A DNA stretch of 64,000 nucleotides from Pseudomonadota bacterium (GCA_018241525.1 JAFEDR010000012.1:62001-126000); one strand, 5' to 3'; shown: positions 43,998 through 55,103, counted from the first letter of the stretch. Made by a program: numbers and translations. The notes: a model not told the origin generated them from the letters alone.

Positions 43998-46223
43998 TCA
44001 GTGCACCCGCGGATCCGGCTCCTCGCCGGCCGCGGCGGGCGCCTGGGCCGGTGCCGGTGACGCGGGCGCCGCCGGCGCGAGCTCGGCGAGCAGCTCCGGC
44101 AGCGGCCGCGGCTCGCCGAGCGCGAGCCCCTGGCCGTAAGTGACGCCGAGCGTCGCGAGGTGCGCGGCCGTTTCGCGCGACTCGACGCACTCGGCGACGG
44201 TGTCGAGCTCGAGCTGGCGCGCGATCTGCAGGATCGCCCGCACCAGCGATTCCGAGCGCGGCTCGGTCAAGAGGTCACGCACGAACAGGCCGTCGATCTT
44301 GAGCGCGGTGACCGGCAGCGCCTTCAGCAGCGCGAGCGAGGTCGCGCCGGTGCCGAAATCGTCGATCGAGGTGCCGCAGCCGATCGCGGCGATCGCCGCC
44401 ACGAAGCGCTCGGCCTCGGCGCCGAGCGCCATCACCGCCTCCTCGCTGATCTCGAAGCTGAGCAGCGCCGGTGGTACGTGCGCCGCGCGCAGCGCCGCCG
44501 CGATGCGCTCGGCGAGGTCCGGGCGGCGCAGCGACTGCACCGACAGGTTGACCGAGAACACCGTGCCGAGCGCCTCGAGCGCGGCGGCCTGCGGCGCGAG
44601 CCGGCGCACCAGCTCGCCGAGCACCCAGTCGTCGACGCGGTCGAGCAGCTGGTGGCGGCGCGCGATGCCGATGAAGTCCTCGGCGCGCAGCAGCCGCCCG
44701 TGGGCGTCCTGCAGGCGCACCAGCACCTCGTGGCGCGGCGCGCGGCTCGGGTCCCAGAGCGGCGCGAGCGGCTGCGCATAGAGCCGCAGGCGGCCGTGCT
44801 CGAAGGCCTCGAGGAGCTCGTGGAACACGCGCAGTTCCTGCTGCCGGCGCTCGATCTCGGCGGGATCGGCGAGGTGCAGCTCGACGCGATTGCGGCCGCG
44901 GCCCTTGGCGAGCTTGCAGGCCGCCTCGGCGGCGGCGAGCGCGTGCTCGAGCGAGCCGCCGGGCGCGAGCGGCGCAATGCCGAGGCTCAGCGACACCGGC
45001 TGGCCCTCGAGCGGCGCGGCGAGCCGGAGGCTGCCGGCCGCGTGCCGGGCGCTCTCGGCCCAGGTGCGCGCGCCGTCGGCGCGCACGCCGTCGAGCAGCG
45101 CCACGAAGCGGTCGCTGGCGAGGCGCGCGATCAAGCTCGCGCCCGGCAGCGGCAGCGCGCGCCAGGCATCGCCGACCGCGCGCAGCAACGCGTCGCCGGC
45201 CTCGAAGCCGTGCAGGTCGTTGACGAGGCCGAGACCGTCGACGTCGGCGCAGACCACGGCCCGCTCGCCGCGTGCCGGCCCGGCGAGCAGCGCCGCGGCC
45301 TGTTCGTCGAACGCGTGCCGGGTCGGCAGCCCCGTGGTGCCGTCGATGCGCACGTCGAGGATCTCGAGCAGCCGCGGCGCGGCGCGCTCGAGCATGCGCG
45401 CCTCGCGATCGCCGAAGGCGCGGCCGGCGGCGCGATTCAGCGCCACTGCGACGCCGAGCGTCCGGCCGCGGCGCACCAGCGGCACGCACAGGATCCGGAA
45501 CGGCACCAGGCCGCCGGCGCCGGTCTCGCGAACCTTGTTGACCAGCAGCGTCTTCTGCTGCAGCTGCGCGACCTTGTACAGGTGCCGGCCGACCACGTCG
45601 CGCAGCGTCTCGCGCTCGGCGGCGGCGAGCGCACTGCGCTCGACGCGACGCTCGAGGCGTCGCGCCGGCACGTGCAGGAACACCGCGTCGCACTCGGCGT
45701 GCAGCGCGTAGGCCTCGAGCAGCGCCTGCAGCGCGTCGCCGCCGCTCGCCGCCGGGTCGCCGGCGCCGACGTCGAGCAGCCACTCGAGCTCCTGCGTGTC
45801 GCTGATCTGGAAGCGGCCGGTCTCGATGATGCGTTGCTGGCCGAGGTCGCGCTGCGTCAGCACGAGCAGCGGTGCGAGCGTGCGCTCGACGCTCTCGAAG
45901 GTCGGCACGTCGCCGTCGCGGGTCGCGGCGCGGCAGACGATCGCGGTCACGCCGAGCACCGCGCCCGCCTCGTCGCGCAGCAGGAACGCGTAGGCCGGCG
46001 CGTCGTCGAGCAGCCGGTGCAGGCCCGTCACGCTGCTGCCGGGCGCCTTGGCGGACTCGAGCAGTTCCTCGATCACCGGCCTGAGGTCGTGCAGGTCGGC
46101 GCCCGCGCTGCTCCACAGGAGCTCGCCGTCGGGATTGTAGAGGTAGGCGCCGCGCGAGCGCGGCAGCAGCGTCTTCAGGATCTGGGCGTGCGGCCCGAAG
46201 TCGACGTTCGTGATCGGCGCCAC
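43998..46223 (-). CDS. GAF-GGDEF-EAL protein, probable c-di-GMP phosphodiesterase
   Basis: A 741-residue multidomain protein: an N-terminal sensor region (to about 120), a GAF-like domain (about 140-290), a GGDEF domain (about 300-440) with a degraded signature (ASDRF in place of GGDEF), and an EAL domain (about 455-705). In the EAL domain most catalytic residues are retained: Glu in HEVLVRL, Asn in VNLSVQSL, SFEISEEAV, IDDFGTG, LKIDG, AECVES and YGQGLALG. It therefore probably hydrolyses c-di-GMP, with an inactive cyclase domain. GTG 46223 has GGGAG 6 bases upstream and is preferred to the TTG at 46247. Convergent with mgtC, stops only 4 bases apart. Confidence 0.85.
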   Translation of the reverse strand: MAPITNVDFGPHAQILKTLLPRSRGAYLYNPDGELLWSSAGADLHDLRPVIEELLESAKAPGSSVTGLHRLLDDAPAYAFLLRDEAGAVLGVTAIVCRAATRDGDVPTFESVERTLAPLLVLTQRDLGQQRIIETGRFQISDTQELEWLLDVGAGDPAASGGDALQALLEAYALHAECDAVFLHVPARRLERRVERSALAAAERETLRDVVGRHLYKVAQLQQKTLLVNKVRETGAGGLVPFRILCVPLVRRGRTLGVAVALNRAAGRAFGDREARMLERAAPRLLEILDVRIDGTTGLPTRHAFDEQAAALLAGPARGERAVVCADVDGLGLVNDLHGFEAGDALLRAVGDAWRALPLPGASLIARLASDRFVALLDGVRADGARTWAESARHAAGSLRLAAPLEGQPVSLSLGIAPLAPGGSLEHALAAAEAACKLAKGRGRNRVELHLADPAEIERRQQELRVFHELLEAFEHGRLRLYAQPLAPLWDPSRAPRHEVLVRLQDAHGRLLRAEDFIGIARRHQLLDRVDDWVLGELVRRLAPQAAALEALGTVFSVNLSVQSLRRPDLAERIAAALRAAHVPPALLSFEISEEAVMALGAEAERFVAAIAAIGCGTSIDDFGTGATSLALLKALPVTALKIDGLFVRDLLTEPRSESLVRAILQIARQLELDTVAECVESRETAAHLATLGVTYGQGLALGEPRPLPELLAELAPAAPASPAPAQAPAAAGEEPDPRVH

Positions 46224-46336
46224 CTGTGCTCCCTGCGCAGTCGCCAATTGCCGACAGATGATTCCAGCCGCGGCCGGCTCGCGGTGTGCACTCCGTCACG
46301 TTTCGCCGTTCGGCGAACTGACATATCCGGGCGGCG

Positions 46337-47827
<1,491 letters not shown>

Positions 47828-47840
47828 GGCGGCCTCCGGG

Positions 47841-49361
47841 TCAGCGGCCGTGCCGCTCGAGCCACGCCGCGAGCGTCGCCGCCGCGTCCGCCGGCAGGTG
47901 CAGGCCGAGTTTCGTGCGCCGCCAGAGGATGTCCTCGGCGGTGCGCGCGAATTCGACGCGCCGCAGGTAGTCGAGCTCCGCGGCGTACAGTCCCGGCAGC
48001 ACTTCCTCGCCGAGCGCGTCCGGCGAGCGCGCGCTGCCGGCGAAGGCGCTGATGCGGCTGCCGTACGCCCGCCCCCAGCGGTCGAGCAGCGGCGGCGGCA
48101 GGTCGGGGTAGCGCGCCGCGAGCTGGGCGCGGAACGACGCGTAGTCGGCGTCCGGCAGGTCGCCGCCCGGCAGCGGCGCGGTGGCCGTCCAGCGCGGCCG
48201 CGGCCCGCCGAGCAGCGGCAGCAGCCGCTCGAGCGCATCCTCGGCGAGCCGCCGGAAGGTCGTGATCTTGCCGCCGAACACCGTCAGCAGCGGCGCACCG
48301 TCGGCGTCGAGGCCGAAGCTGTAGTCGCGCGTGACGCTCGAGGGGTCCGAGGACTCGTCCTCGAGCAGCGGCCGCACGCCCGCATAGGTCCAGACCACCT
48401 CGGCCGGCGTGAGGCCCCGCCGGAAGTGGCGGCTGACGAGGTCGCACAGGTAGGCGACCTCCTCGCCATCGATGTGCACCCGCGCCGGATCGCCCTGGTA
48501 GTCGACGTCGGTCGTGCCGACCAGCGTGAACTCGTGCTCGTACGGGATCGCGAAGATGATGCGCCGGTCGACGTTCTGGAAGATGTAGGCGAACTCGTGC
48601 TCGAACAGCCGCGGCACCACGATGTGGCTGCCCTTCACGAGCCGCACGGCGCGCGCGCTGCGCACCGGGGTCGACTGGTCGAGGAAGTGGCCCACCCACG
48701 GCCCGGTGGCGTTGACGACCGCCCGGGCGCGCAGCGTGCGCCGCGCGCCGTCGGCCGCGGCGAGCGTCGCGGTCCAGGCGCCACGCTCGCGCACGAGCCG
48801 CGTGCAGCTCGTGCGCGTCAGCACCTCGGCGCCGCGCTCGCGCGCGTCGACCGCGTTCAGCACCACGAGCCGCGCGTCGTCGACCCAGCCGTCCGAGTAC
48901 ACGAAGCCGCGTCGCAGGCCGGCGCGCAGCGGCTCGCCCGCCGGGTGATGAGCGAGGTCGACCGTGGCCGAGGCCGGCAGCCGGCGGCGCCGCGCGAGGT
49001 GGTCGTAGAGCACGAGCCCGGCGCGGATCATCCACGCCGGGCGCAGGTGCGGCTCGTGCGGCAGCACGAAGCGCAGCGGCCAGATGATGTGCGGCGCCGC
49101 GGCCAGCAGGACCTCGCGCTCGGCGAGCGCCTTGCGCACCAGCCGGAACTCGTAGTGCTCGAGGTAGCGCAGCCCGCCGTGGATCAGCTTGGTGCTGGCG
49201 GAGGAGGTGTGCGCGGCGAGGTCGTCGCGCTCGCACAGCACCACCCTGAGGCCGCGGCCGGCGGCGTCGCGCGCGATGCCGGCACCGTTGATGCCGCCAC
49301 CGACGACCAGCACGTCGCAGTCGGCGTCGGTGGCGGGGTCGGCGGTCGGGCGGGGGCTCAC
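47841..49361 (-). CDS. glpD: Aerobic glycerol-3-phosphate dehydrogenase
   Basis: A 506-residue FAD-dependent inner-membrane-associated dehydrogenase. The FAD motif DVLVVGGGINGAGIARDAAGRGL, SSASTKLIHGGLRYLEHYEF, VNATGPWVGHF, and VFGGKITTFRRLAEDALE are the GlpD marks. It oxidises glycerol 3-phosphate to dihydroxyacetone phosphate and feeds electrons to quinone. It is first in a glpD-glpK unit. Start chosen at 49361 with the usual family N-terminus a few residues on. Confidence 0.95.
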   Translation of the reverse strand: MSPRPTADPATDADCDVLVVGGGINGAGIARDAAGRGLRVVLCERDDLAAHTSSASTKLIHGGLRYLEHYEFRLVRKALAEREVLLAAAPHIIWPLRFVLPHEPHLRPAWMIRAGLVLYDHLARRRRLPASATVDLAHHPAGEPLRAGLRRGFVYSDGWVDDARLVVLNAVDARERGAEVLTRTSCTRLVRERGAWTATLAAADGARRTLRARAVVNATGPWVGHFLDQSTPVRSARAVRLVKGSHIVVPRLFEHEFAYIFQNVDRRIIFAIPYEHEFTLVGTTDVDYQGDPARVHIDGEEVAYLCDLVSRHFRRGLTPAEVVWTYAGVRPLLEDESSDPSSVTRDYSFGLDADGAPLLTVFGGKITTFRRLAEDALERLLPLLGGPRPRWTATAPLPGGDLPDADYASFRAQLAARYPDLPPPLLDRWGRAYGSRISAFAGSARSPDALGEEVLPGLYAAELDYLRRVEFARTAEDILWRRTKLGLHLPADAAATLAAWLERHGR

Positions 49362-49425
49362 GCGCGGGCTCCTCGGACGGGGCCCGGTACTTTACCTGAG
49401 CGCCCGCCGGCGCCGCGGGGTCGCG

Positions 49426-49584
49426 TCAGCGCGGGCGGCGCGGCGAGGCGCGGCCGCGGCGCTTCGCCTTCGGCTTCTCGCCGAGTGCGGCGAGCGCCTC
49501 GTCGGCGACCTTGACGGCCGCGCGCAGGGCCGGCACGAGCTGGCCGGGGCTGCGCGGACGGCGGGAGGACTTGCGGGTGGCCAT
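49426..49584 (-). CDS. 52-residue basic small protein
   Basis: A short ORF encoding MATRKSSRRPRSPGQLVPAL, then a helix (RAAVKVADEALAALGE) and a strongly basic end (KPKAKRRGRASPRRPR). Basic clusters at both ends flank a short helix, as in small nucleic-acid-binding proteins, though no family is recognised. It lies between glpD and the 116-residue protein gene on the same strand. The ATG has AGG about 12 bases upstream. Unknown function. Confidence 0.55.
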   Translation of the reverse strand: MATRKSSRRPRSPGQLVPALRAAVKVADEALAALGEKPKAKRRGRASPRRPR

Positions 49585-49648
49585 ATGCCGCGCCTATCGG
49601 CGGCGGCGGCGCGAACTTGATGCGTGGCCGCGCCCGCGTGCGACACCG

Positions 49649-49999
49649 TTAACTGCCGACCGGCAGCGTCGCGATGGCTTTGTGAAGCGTGTCACTGATG
49701 GGTGCGACGCGCGCCCCGCGGTGGCGTAGCGCGTCGCGCAGCCGCTCGAGCGCCGGCATCGCGATCAGCTGGTCCTCGCGGGTCAGCGTACCGCCCTCGG
49801 CCAGGCGGTAGAGGCGCAGCAGGTCGCGGTTGAGGTCCTCGACGAGCGCCGCGACGGCGAGCTTGAGCTCGGCGGGCTCGCGCGGCGCCGCGACTTCGGC
49901 CCGGCTGAGCAGTTCCGCGAGGCGCTGGCGATAGTCGGCGAGCAGGCGCGTGGTGGTCGTGCGGCGCGTGCTCCGGGACGTCTTCTTCTTCTGTTTCAC
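49649..49999 (-). CDS. Small coiled-coil/helical protein of unknown function
   Basis: A 116-residue, mostly helical protein with a very basic N-terminus (KQKKKTSRSTRRTTTTR) and charged helices (LADYRQRLAELLSRAEVA; ELKLAVAALVEDLNRDLLRLYRL). GTG start at 49999. A promoter for it is present upstream (50054-50081). No known domain recognised; the basic tail suggests nucleic-acid or membrane binding. Confidence 0.6.
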   Translation of the reverse strand: MKQKKKTSRSTRRTTTTRLLADYRQRLAELLSRAEVAAPREPAELKLAVAALVEDLNRDLLRLYRLAEGGTLTREDQLIAMPALERLRDALRHRGARVAPISDTLHKAIATLPVGS

Positions 50000-50053
50000 G
50001 AGTGGCCGCCGGTCCCCCGCGTCTGCGACGGTCGCGATCGGCGACTGCGACCG

Positions 50054-50081
50054 ATTGTAGACGGCCGCGACTCGCGCGCAA
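50054..50081 (-). promoter_or_regulatory. Promoter candidate for the 49649-49999 gene
   Basis: On the minus strand TTGCGC (50081-50076) and TACAAT (50059-50054) are 16 bases apart. Transcription would start near 50047, leaving a leader of about 48 bases before the GTG. Confidence 0.55.
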
Positions 50082-50167
50082 GGCGCGGGGCATTCTTTTT
50101 TCCGGCCCGGCCCAGTGCAAGCCGCTGCACTGACGGGGAAACCACTAAGGCGGTGGCGTCCGTTCCC

Positions 50168-51598
50168 TCAAGCCACCGCCGCGCGTGCCGGCGGCGCGGC
50201 ATCGGTCAGCGGCGCCGCGCCATACCAGTGCAGCGTCGGCGCGAGCGCCGCCACCTCGCCGACGATCAGCAGCGCCGGCGAGCACACCGCGTGGCGCGTC
50301 GCGAGGACATCCGCCTCGCCGAGCGTGCCGACCAGCACGCGCTGCTCGGCGCGGCCGCCGTTCTCGACGATCGCCACCGGCGTGGTCGGTGCGCGGCCGT
50401 GACGCGTGAGCTCGGCGACCAGCCGCGGCAGCGTCGCGATGCCCATGTACACGGCGAGCGTCTCGCGCGCGGCCGCGAGGCCGCGCCAGTCGGTGGTCTC
50501 GATCGAGCCACGGCTGTGGGCGGTGACGAAGCGCACGCCGCTCGCGTGCTCGCGGTGCGTGAGCGGGATGCCGGCGTAGGCGCTGCAGGCGAGCGCGGCG
50601 GTGATCCCGGGCACGACCTCGTACGGGATGCCGGCCGCGCGCAGGTGCTGGAGCTCCTCGCCGCCGCGACCGAACACCATCGGGTCGCCGCCCTTCAGGC
50701 GCACCACGTGCCGGCCACGGCGTGCCTCGGCGACCAGTCGCGCCTGGATCTCAGCCTGTGGGACGCTGTCGCCGCCGCCGGACTTGCCGACCTCGATCCG
50801 CTCCGCCTCGCGCCGCGCGAGCGCGAGCACCTCGGGCGACACCAGCCGGTCGTAGAGGATCACGTCCGCGCACTGCAGCGCCCGCAATCCGGCCAGGGTC
50901 AGCAGCCCCGCTTCGCCCGGGCCGGCGCCGACCAGGGTCACGCGACCCTGCGTCGCGGCGACCGGCCGCGGGCCGGCGAGGGCACGCGCCACCAGCGCCG
51001 CCGCCTCCGGCTCCCGCGCGCGGCGCACGAGATCGCCCGGCGCACCATCGACCAGCCAGTCGTAGAAGCGCCGCCGCTCACCGAGGTCGCGGATGCGGGC
51101 GCGGATCTCGCCCCGGAACGACGCGGCGAGCTGCGCCAGCCGGCCGAGCGCGCCGTCCAGGACCGCGTCGATCTCGGCGCGCAGGCGCCGCGCCAGCGCG
51201 GGTGCGGTACCCGAGGTCGACACCGCGACCACGATCGGCGAGCGATCGACGATCGCCGGCAGGATGCCGGTCGAGAGCTCCAGGTCGTCGACCACGTTGA
51301 CCGCAACCTGGCGCGACTCGGCGGCCGCCGCGACCGCGCGGTTCACGGCCGGTGCGTCGGTGGCGGCGATCACGAGGCGCACGCCGTCGACGTCGCCGGC
51401 CACGAACTCGCGGGCGTGGTGTTCGATCTCGCCCGCCGCGCACGCGGCGGCGAGCGAGGCGCCGAGCGCCGGCGCGACCACCCGGACCCGGGCGCCGCTC
51501 TCGCGCAGCAGCGCGACCTTGCGCGCCGCCACTTCACCACCGCCGACGACCAGCACCCAGCGGCCGGCCAGGTCGAGGAACACCGGGAAGTAGCGCAC
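50168..51598 (-). CDS. cysG: Siroheme synthase (CysG)
   Basis: A 476-residue fused enzyme. The N-terminal part (1-150) is precorrin-2 dehydrogenase/ferrochelatase (VLVVGGGEVAARKVALL; VVDDLELSTGILPAIVDRSPIVVAVSTSGTAP), and from about 217 to 460 it is uroporphyrinogen III methyltransferase (VTLVGAGPGEAGLLTL; RLKGGDPMVFGRGGEE; EVVPGITAALACSAYAGIPLTHR). It makes siroheme, the cofactor of the CysI encoded 3 bases upstream, so it serves this pathway. Length is like Escherichia coli CysG (457) with a short tail. Confidence 0.96.
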   Translation of the reverse strand: MRYFPVFLDLAGRWVLVVGGGEVAARKVALLRESGARVRVVAPALGASLAAACAAGEIEHHAREFVAGDVDGVRLVIAATDAPAVNRAVAAAAESRQVAVNVVDDLELSTGILPAIVDRSPIVVAVSTSGTAPALARRLRAEIDAVLDGALGRLAQLAASFRGEIRARIRDLGERRRFYDWLVDGAPGDLVRRAREPEAAALVARALAGPRPVAATQGRVTLVGAGPGEAGLLTLAGLRALQCADVILYDRLVSPEVLALARREAERIEVGKSGGGDSVPQAEIQARLVAEARRGRHVVRLKGGDPMVFGRGGEELQHLRAAGIPYEVVPGITAALACSAYAGIPLTHREHASGVRFVTAHSRGSIETTDWRGLAAARETLAVYMGIATLPRLVAELTRHGRAPTTPVAIVENGGRAEQRVLVGTLGEADVLATRHAVCSPALLIVGEVAALAPTLHWYGAAPLTDAAPPARAAVA

Positions 51599-51601
51599 CG
51601 C

Positions 51602-53272
51602 TCAGCCCGCGGCGATCGGCGTGCCGAGTCGTCGGCTGCGCCACAGGAAGTCGCCGAAGCGCTCGTCCGGGCCGCGCTCGGCCGCCCAGGCGGCGACCAG
51701 CGGCTCGAGCTCGGCGAGGAAGCCGGCCTCGTCGACGTTCTCGCGGTAGAGCACGTTGAGGCGCTGACCGCGTGCGTCGCCGCCGAGGTGCAGGTTGTAG
51801 CGCCCGGGCGCCTTGCCGATCAGGCCGATCTCGGCGAGATAGGGACGGGCGCAGCCGTTGGGGCAGCCGGTGATGCGCAGGCTGAGCGGCGCGCCGGCCA
51901 GGTCGTGCGCCTCGAGCAGGGTCTCGACCCGGCCGAGCAGCTGCGGCAGGTAGCGCTCGGCCTCCGCCATCGCGAGCGGGCAGGTCGGCAGCGCCACGCA
52001 GGCGAGCGCGTCGCGCCGCAGCGGGCCGCCGTGCTCCGCCGCATCGAGGCGGAAGCGCGCGATCAGCTCGTCGATCGCTTCGCGATCGGCGTCGGCGACG
52101 CCGGCGATCATCGCGTTCTGGTTGGCGGTGATGCGAAAGTCGCCGCGGTGCACGCGCGCGATCTCGCGCAGGCCGCTCATCCACGGCCGGTCGAACTGGT
52201 CGGCGACGCGACCCGCCGGGATCCGCAGCGTGCGATGCCAGCGGCCATCGAGGGCCCGCTGCCAGCCGTAGCGGTCGCCGTTCGAGGTGAAGGCGAACGG
52301 CCGCGCCGGGCCGAGCCGGAGGCCGGCGCGGCGCTCGACCTCGGCGACGAACCAGTCGAGGCCGCGGTCGTCGATCGTGTACTTGAGGCGCGCGTGCTTG
52401 CGGTTGCTGCGGTCGCCGTGGTCGCGCTGCACGGTCACCACCGCCTCGGCCACGGCGAGCAGCGCCTCGGCCGGCAGGAAGCCGGCGACGTCGGCGAGCC
52501 GCGGGTAGGTCTTCGGGTCGCCGTGCGTCGCGCCGAGCCCGCCGCCGAGCGTCAGGTTGAAGCCGGCCAGCCGGCCGTCCTCGACGATGGCGATGAAGCC
52601 GAGGTCCTGCGCGAAGATGTCGACGTCGTTCGCCGGCGGGATCGCGATCGCCGCCTTGAACTTGCGCGGCAGGAAGCTCTGGCCGTAGACGGGTTCGACC
52701 TCGGGCGTGCCGGTGAGCTTCTCGCCGTCGAGCCAGATCTCGTGGTACGCGCGGGTCTTCGGCAGCAGGTGCTCGGACAGGCGCCGCGCCCACGCGGCGA
52801 CCTCGGCATGGGCGGGCGATTCGACCGGCGCGCTGCTCGCGATCACGTTGCGGTTCACGTCGCCGCAGGTCGCGATCGTGTCCATCAGCGCCGCGTTCAG
52901 CGCCGCCATCGTCGGCTTGAGGTCGCCTTTGCCGATGCCGTGGAACTGGAAGGTCTGGCGCGTCGTCAGGCGCAGCGTGCCGTTGGCGTAGCGGCGCGCG
53001 ATCTCGTCGATCGCGAGCCACTGGGCCGGCGTGCAGACCCCGCCCGGCAGCCGCAACCTGACCATGAACCGGTACAGCGGCTCGAGCTTCTGCAGCCGGC
53101 GCTCCTCGCGCAGGTCGCGGTCGTCCTGCTGGTAGCTGCCGTGCAGGCGCAGCAGCTGCGCGTCGTCCTCGGCGAGCGCGCCGGTGCGCGGGTCGGCGAC
53201 GCTGTCGGCGAGCGTGCCGCGCAGGCCGCGGCTCGCCGCCTTGATCTTCTCGATCGGTGCCAGTTCGGCCAT
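51602..53272 (-). CDS. cysI: Sulfite reductase hemoprotein beta subunit (CysI)
   Basis: A 556-residue nitrite/sulfite reductase-family protein. The cluster/siroheme cysteines are in CVALPTCPLAMAEAERYLP and ITGCPNGCARPYLAEIGLIGKAPGRYNLHLGG, identical in spacing to the known four-cysteine set. Substrate residues such as the Arg/Lys of TTRQTFQFHGIGK are present. It reduces sulfite to sulfide with CysJ. The stop lies 3 bases before cysG; cysJ ends 7 bases upstream of its start. Confidence 0.96.
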   Translation of the reverse strand: MAELAPIEKIKAASRGLRGTLADSVADPRTGALAEDDAQLLRLHGSYQQDDRDLREERRLQKLEPLYRFMVRLRLPGGVCTPAQWLAIDEIARRYANGTLRLTTRQTFQFHGIGKGDLKPTMAALNAALMDTIATCGDVNRNVIASSAPVESPAHAEVAAWARRLSEHLLPKTRAYHEIWLDGEKLTGTPEVEPVYGQSFLPRKFKAAIAIPPANDVDIFAQDLGFIAIVEDGRLAGFNLTLGGGLGATHGDPKTYPRLADVAGFLPAEALLAVAEAVVTVQRDHGDRSNRKHARLKYTIDDRGLDWFVAEVERRAGLRLGPARPFAFTSNGDRYGWQRALDGRWHRTLRIPAGRVADQFDRPWMSGLREIARVHRGDFRITANQNAMIAGVADADREAIDELIARFRLDAAEHGGPLRRDALACVALPTCPLAMAEAERYLPQLLGRVETLLEAHDLAGAPLSLRITGCPNGCARPYLAEIGLIGKAPGRYNLHLGGDARGQRLNVLYRENVDEAGFLAELEPLVAAWAAERGPDERFGDFLWRSRRLGTPIAAG

Positions 53273-53279
53273 CGCTGCC

Positions 53280-55103
53280 TCAGTAGACGTCGCGCGCGTA
53301 GCGGCGCGCCTGCATCAGCTCCGTGAGGTAGGCGCCGGCGTCCTCGGCGCTGCGGCCGCCGTGCTCGGCGACGATGCCGATCAGCGCTGCGTGCACGTCG
53401 GGCGCCATGCGTTCGGCGTCGCCGCAGACGTAGAGGTGTGCGCCGCCCTCGAGCCAGGCGTAGAGCTCGCGGCCGTGCTCGCGCAGCCGGTCCTGGACGT
53501 AGAGCTTCTGCGCCTGGTCGCGCGAGAAGGCGACGTCGAGGCGCGTCAGCGAGCGCTTGCGCAGCGCCTCCTGCCACTCGAGCTGGTACAGGAAGTCGCG
53601 CTCGCGGTGCCGGCCGCCGTAGATCAGCCAGTTGCGGCCGCGCGCACCGTCGGCGACGCGCTGCTGCAGGAAGCCGCGGAACGGGGCGACGCCCGTGCCG
53701 GGGCCGATCATGATCACGTCGCGGCTGCCGTCGGTCGGCACGCGGAACCGCGGGTTCGGCTCGACGTAGGCCTCGAACTTCGTGCCGGGCTGCGCCTGGG
53801 CGAGCCGGAAGGACGCCGGCCCGACGCGCCGCTCGCCGTCGTGCTGGTAGTCGATCACGGCGACCGTCAGGTGCGCCTCCTCGCCCGCCTCGCGGCGGCT
53901 CGAGGCCACGGAGTAGAGCCGTGGCGCGAGCGGCTGCAGCGCCGCGACGAGCGCCTCGGCCTCCCACCGCGCCGGGTAGCGCTTCAGCAGGTCCGCGACC
54001 TGCAGCGTCTGCTGCAGCGGCTTGAGTCCCGTGAGGCCCGCGGGCGTCAGCAGCGCGCCGAGCTCGGCGCTGCCGGACAGCGCCGCGAGGCGCTCGATCA
54101 GCGGCCGGCCGATGCGGGCGACCTCGCGGTGCGCGGCCAACCAGCGGCGCAGCGGCCGGGTCGCGCCCGCCGCCGTCACCGGGGTCGCCGGGTCGAGGCC
54201 GGTGAGCTCGAGCACGCGCTCGACGCTCGGCGTCGGGTTCTCGAGCAGCAGCCCGATCGCATCTCCCGGCTCGTACTCGAAGCCGCGCTCCGGCAGTGAC
54301 AGCGCGACGTGGCGGACGTCGCGATCGGCGTTGCGCGCCGAGATCCGGCGGTTCTCCAGCAGCTCGACTTCGAGCGGCGCGTCGCGCGAGGCGAGCGCGG
54401 GCGGCGCGGGCCGCAGCGGCGTCACCACCGCGAGCCGCGGCGGCGCCGCCGCGGCCAGCTCGACGCGCGCGCTCGCGAGCGACTGGTCGATCCAGGTGCC
54501 GGCCGAGGCCTCGACGTCGACGTCGGCTTCGGCGCGCACCGCGACGCGGCGCGCGCCGAGCTCGGCGAGGCGCTCGTCGAGGAAGCGGCCGGTGGCGCAG
54601 AACTTCGGGTAGCTCGAGTCGCCGAGCGCGAGCACGGCGTAGGCGAGCGACTCGAGCCGCGGCGCGCGCCGGCTGCCCAGGAACTCGACGAAGGCGCGGG
54701 CATCGTCCGGCGGGTCGCCATCGCCATGCGTGCTCGCGACCAGGTAGACGAGCCGCTCGCCGGCCAGCTGCTTGGCGGGAAAGTCCGCGAGGCTCTGCAC
54801 GCTCGCGGCGAGGCCGGCGGCCTCGAGGCTGCGGCCGAGCCGCTCGGCGACGCGCCGGCCGTTGCCGGTCTGCGAGGCGTAGAGGACGGTGGCGCGTGCG
54901 GTCGGGGCTGCGGCCGCCGCCGGCTCGGGCGTGCGGGCCGGGCGCTCGCCGAGGCCGCGGGCGCGCTCGGCCGCGAGCCCGGCGGCGTAGCCGCTCAGCC
55001 AGGCGAGCCCGGCCGGGTCCAGGCCCGACAGCAGCCCCTCGAGCGTGGCGACCTGCTCCGCCGGGAGCGGCGGGAAGGCAAACGGGACCGGGTTGGCGCT
55101 CAT
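53280..55103 (-). CDS. cysJ: Sulfite reductase flavoprotein alpha subunit (CysJ)
   Basis: A 607-residue diflavin reductase. A flavodoxin domain (VLYASQTGNGRRVAERL, about 72-205; VASTHGDGDPPDDARAF) is followed by an FAD domain (EYEPGDAIGLLL; RLYSVASSRREAGEE) and an NADPH domain (MIGPGTGVAPFRGFLQQR; YVCGDAERMAPDVHAAL; ending YARDVY). It passes electrons from NADPH to CysI. It starts the cysJIG unit. The start at 55103 begins at the family N-terminus; a long open frame upstream is noise. Confidence 0.95.
   Translation of the reverse strand: MSANPVPFAFPPLPAEQVATLEGLLSGLDPAGLAWLSGYAAGLAAERARGLGERPARTPEPAAAAAPTARATVLYASQTGNGRRVAERLGRSLEAAGLAASVQSLADFPAKQLAGERLVYLVASTHGDGDPPDDARAFVEFLGSRRAPRLESLAYAVLALGDSSYPKFCATGRFLDERLAELGARRVAVRAEADVDVEASAGTWIDQSLASARVELAAAAPPRLAVVTPLRPAPPALASRDAPLEVELLENRRISARNADRDVRHVALSLPERGFEYEPGDAIGLLLENPTPSVERVLELTGLDPATPVTAAGATRPLRRWLAAHREVARIGRPLIERLAALSGSAELGALLTPAGLTGLKPLQQTLQVADLLKRYPARWEAEALVAALQPLAPRLYSVASSRREAGEEAHLTVAVIDYQHDGERRVGPASFRLAQAQPGTKFEAYVEPNPRFRVPTDGSRDVIMIGPGTGVAPFRGFLQQRVADGARGRNWLIYGGRHRERDFLYQLEWQEALRKRSLTRLDVAFSRDQAQKLYVQDRLREHGRELYAWLEGGAHLYVCGDAERMAPDVHAALIGIVAEHGGRSAEDAGAYLTELMQARRYARDVY

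Noticed and set aside
50070..50100. Terminator-like T-run after a GC stem (plus strand)
   Set aside because: No plus-strand gene ends here, the stem is only about 5 bp, and the sequence overlaps a good minus-strand promoter.
50153..53326. A 1057-residue plus-strand frame opposite cysG and cysI
   Set aside because: It is antisense to two clear enzymes, rich in Arg/Ala/Gly/Asp as expected when GC-rich genes are read in another frame, and has no domain or ribosome site.
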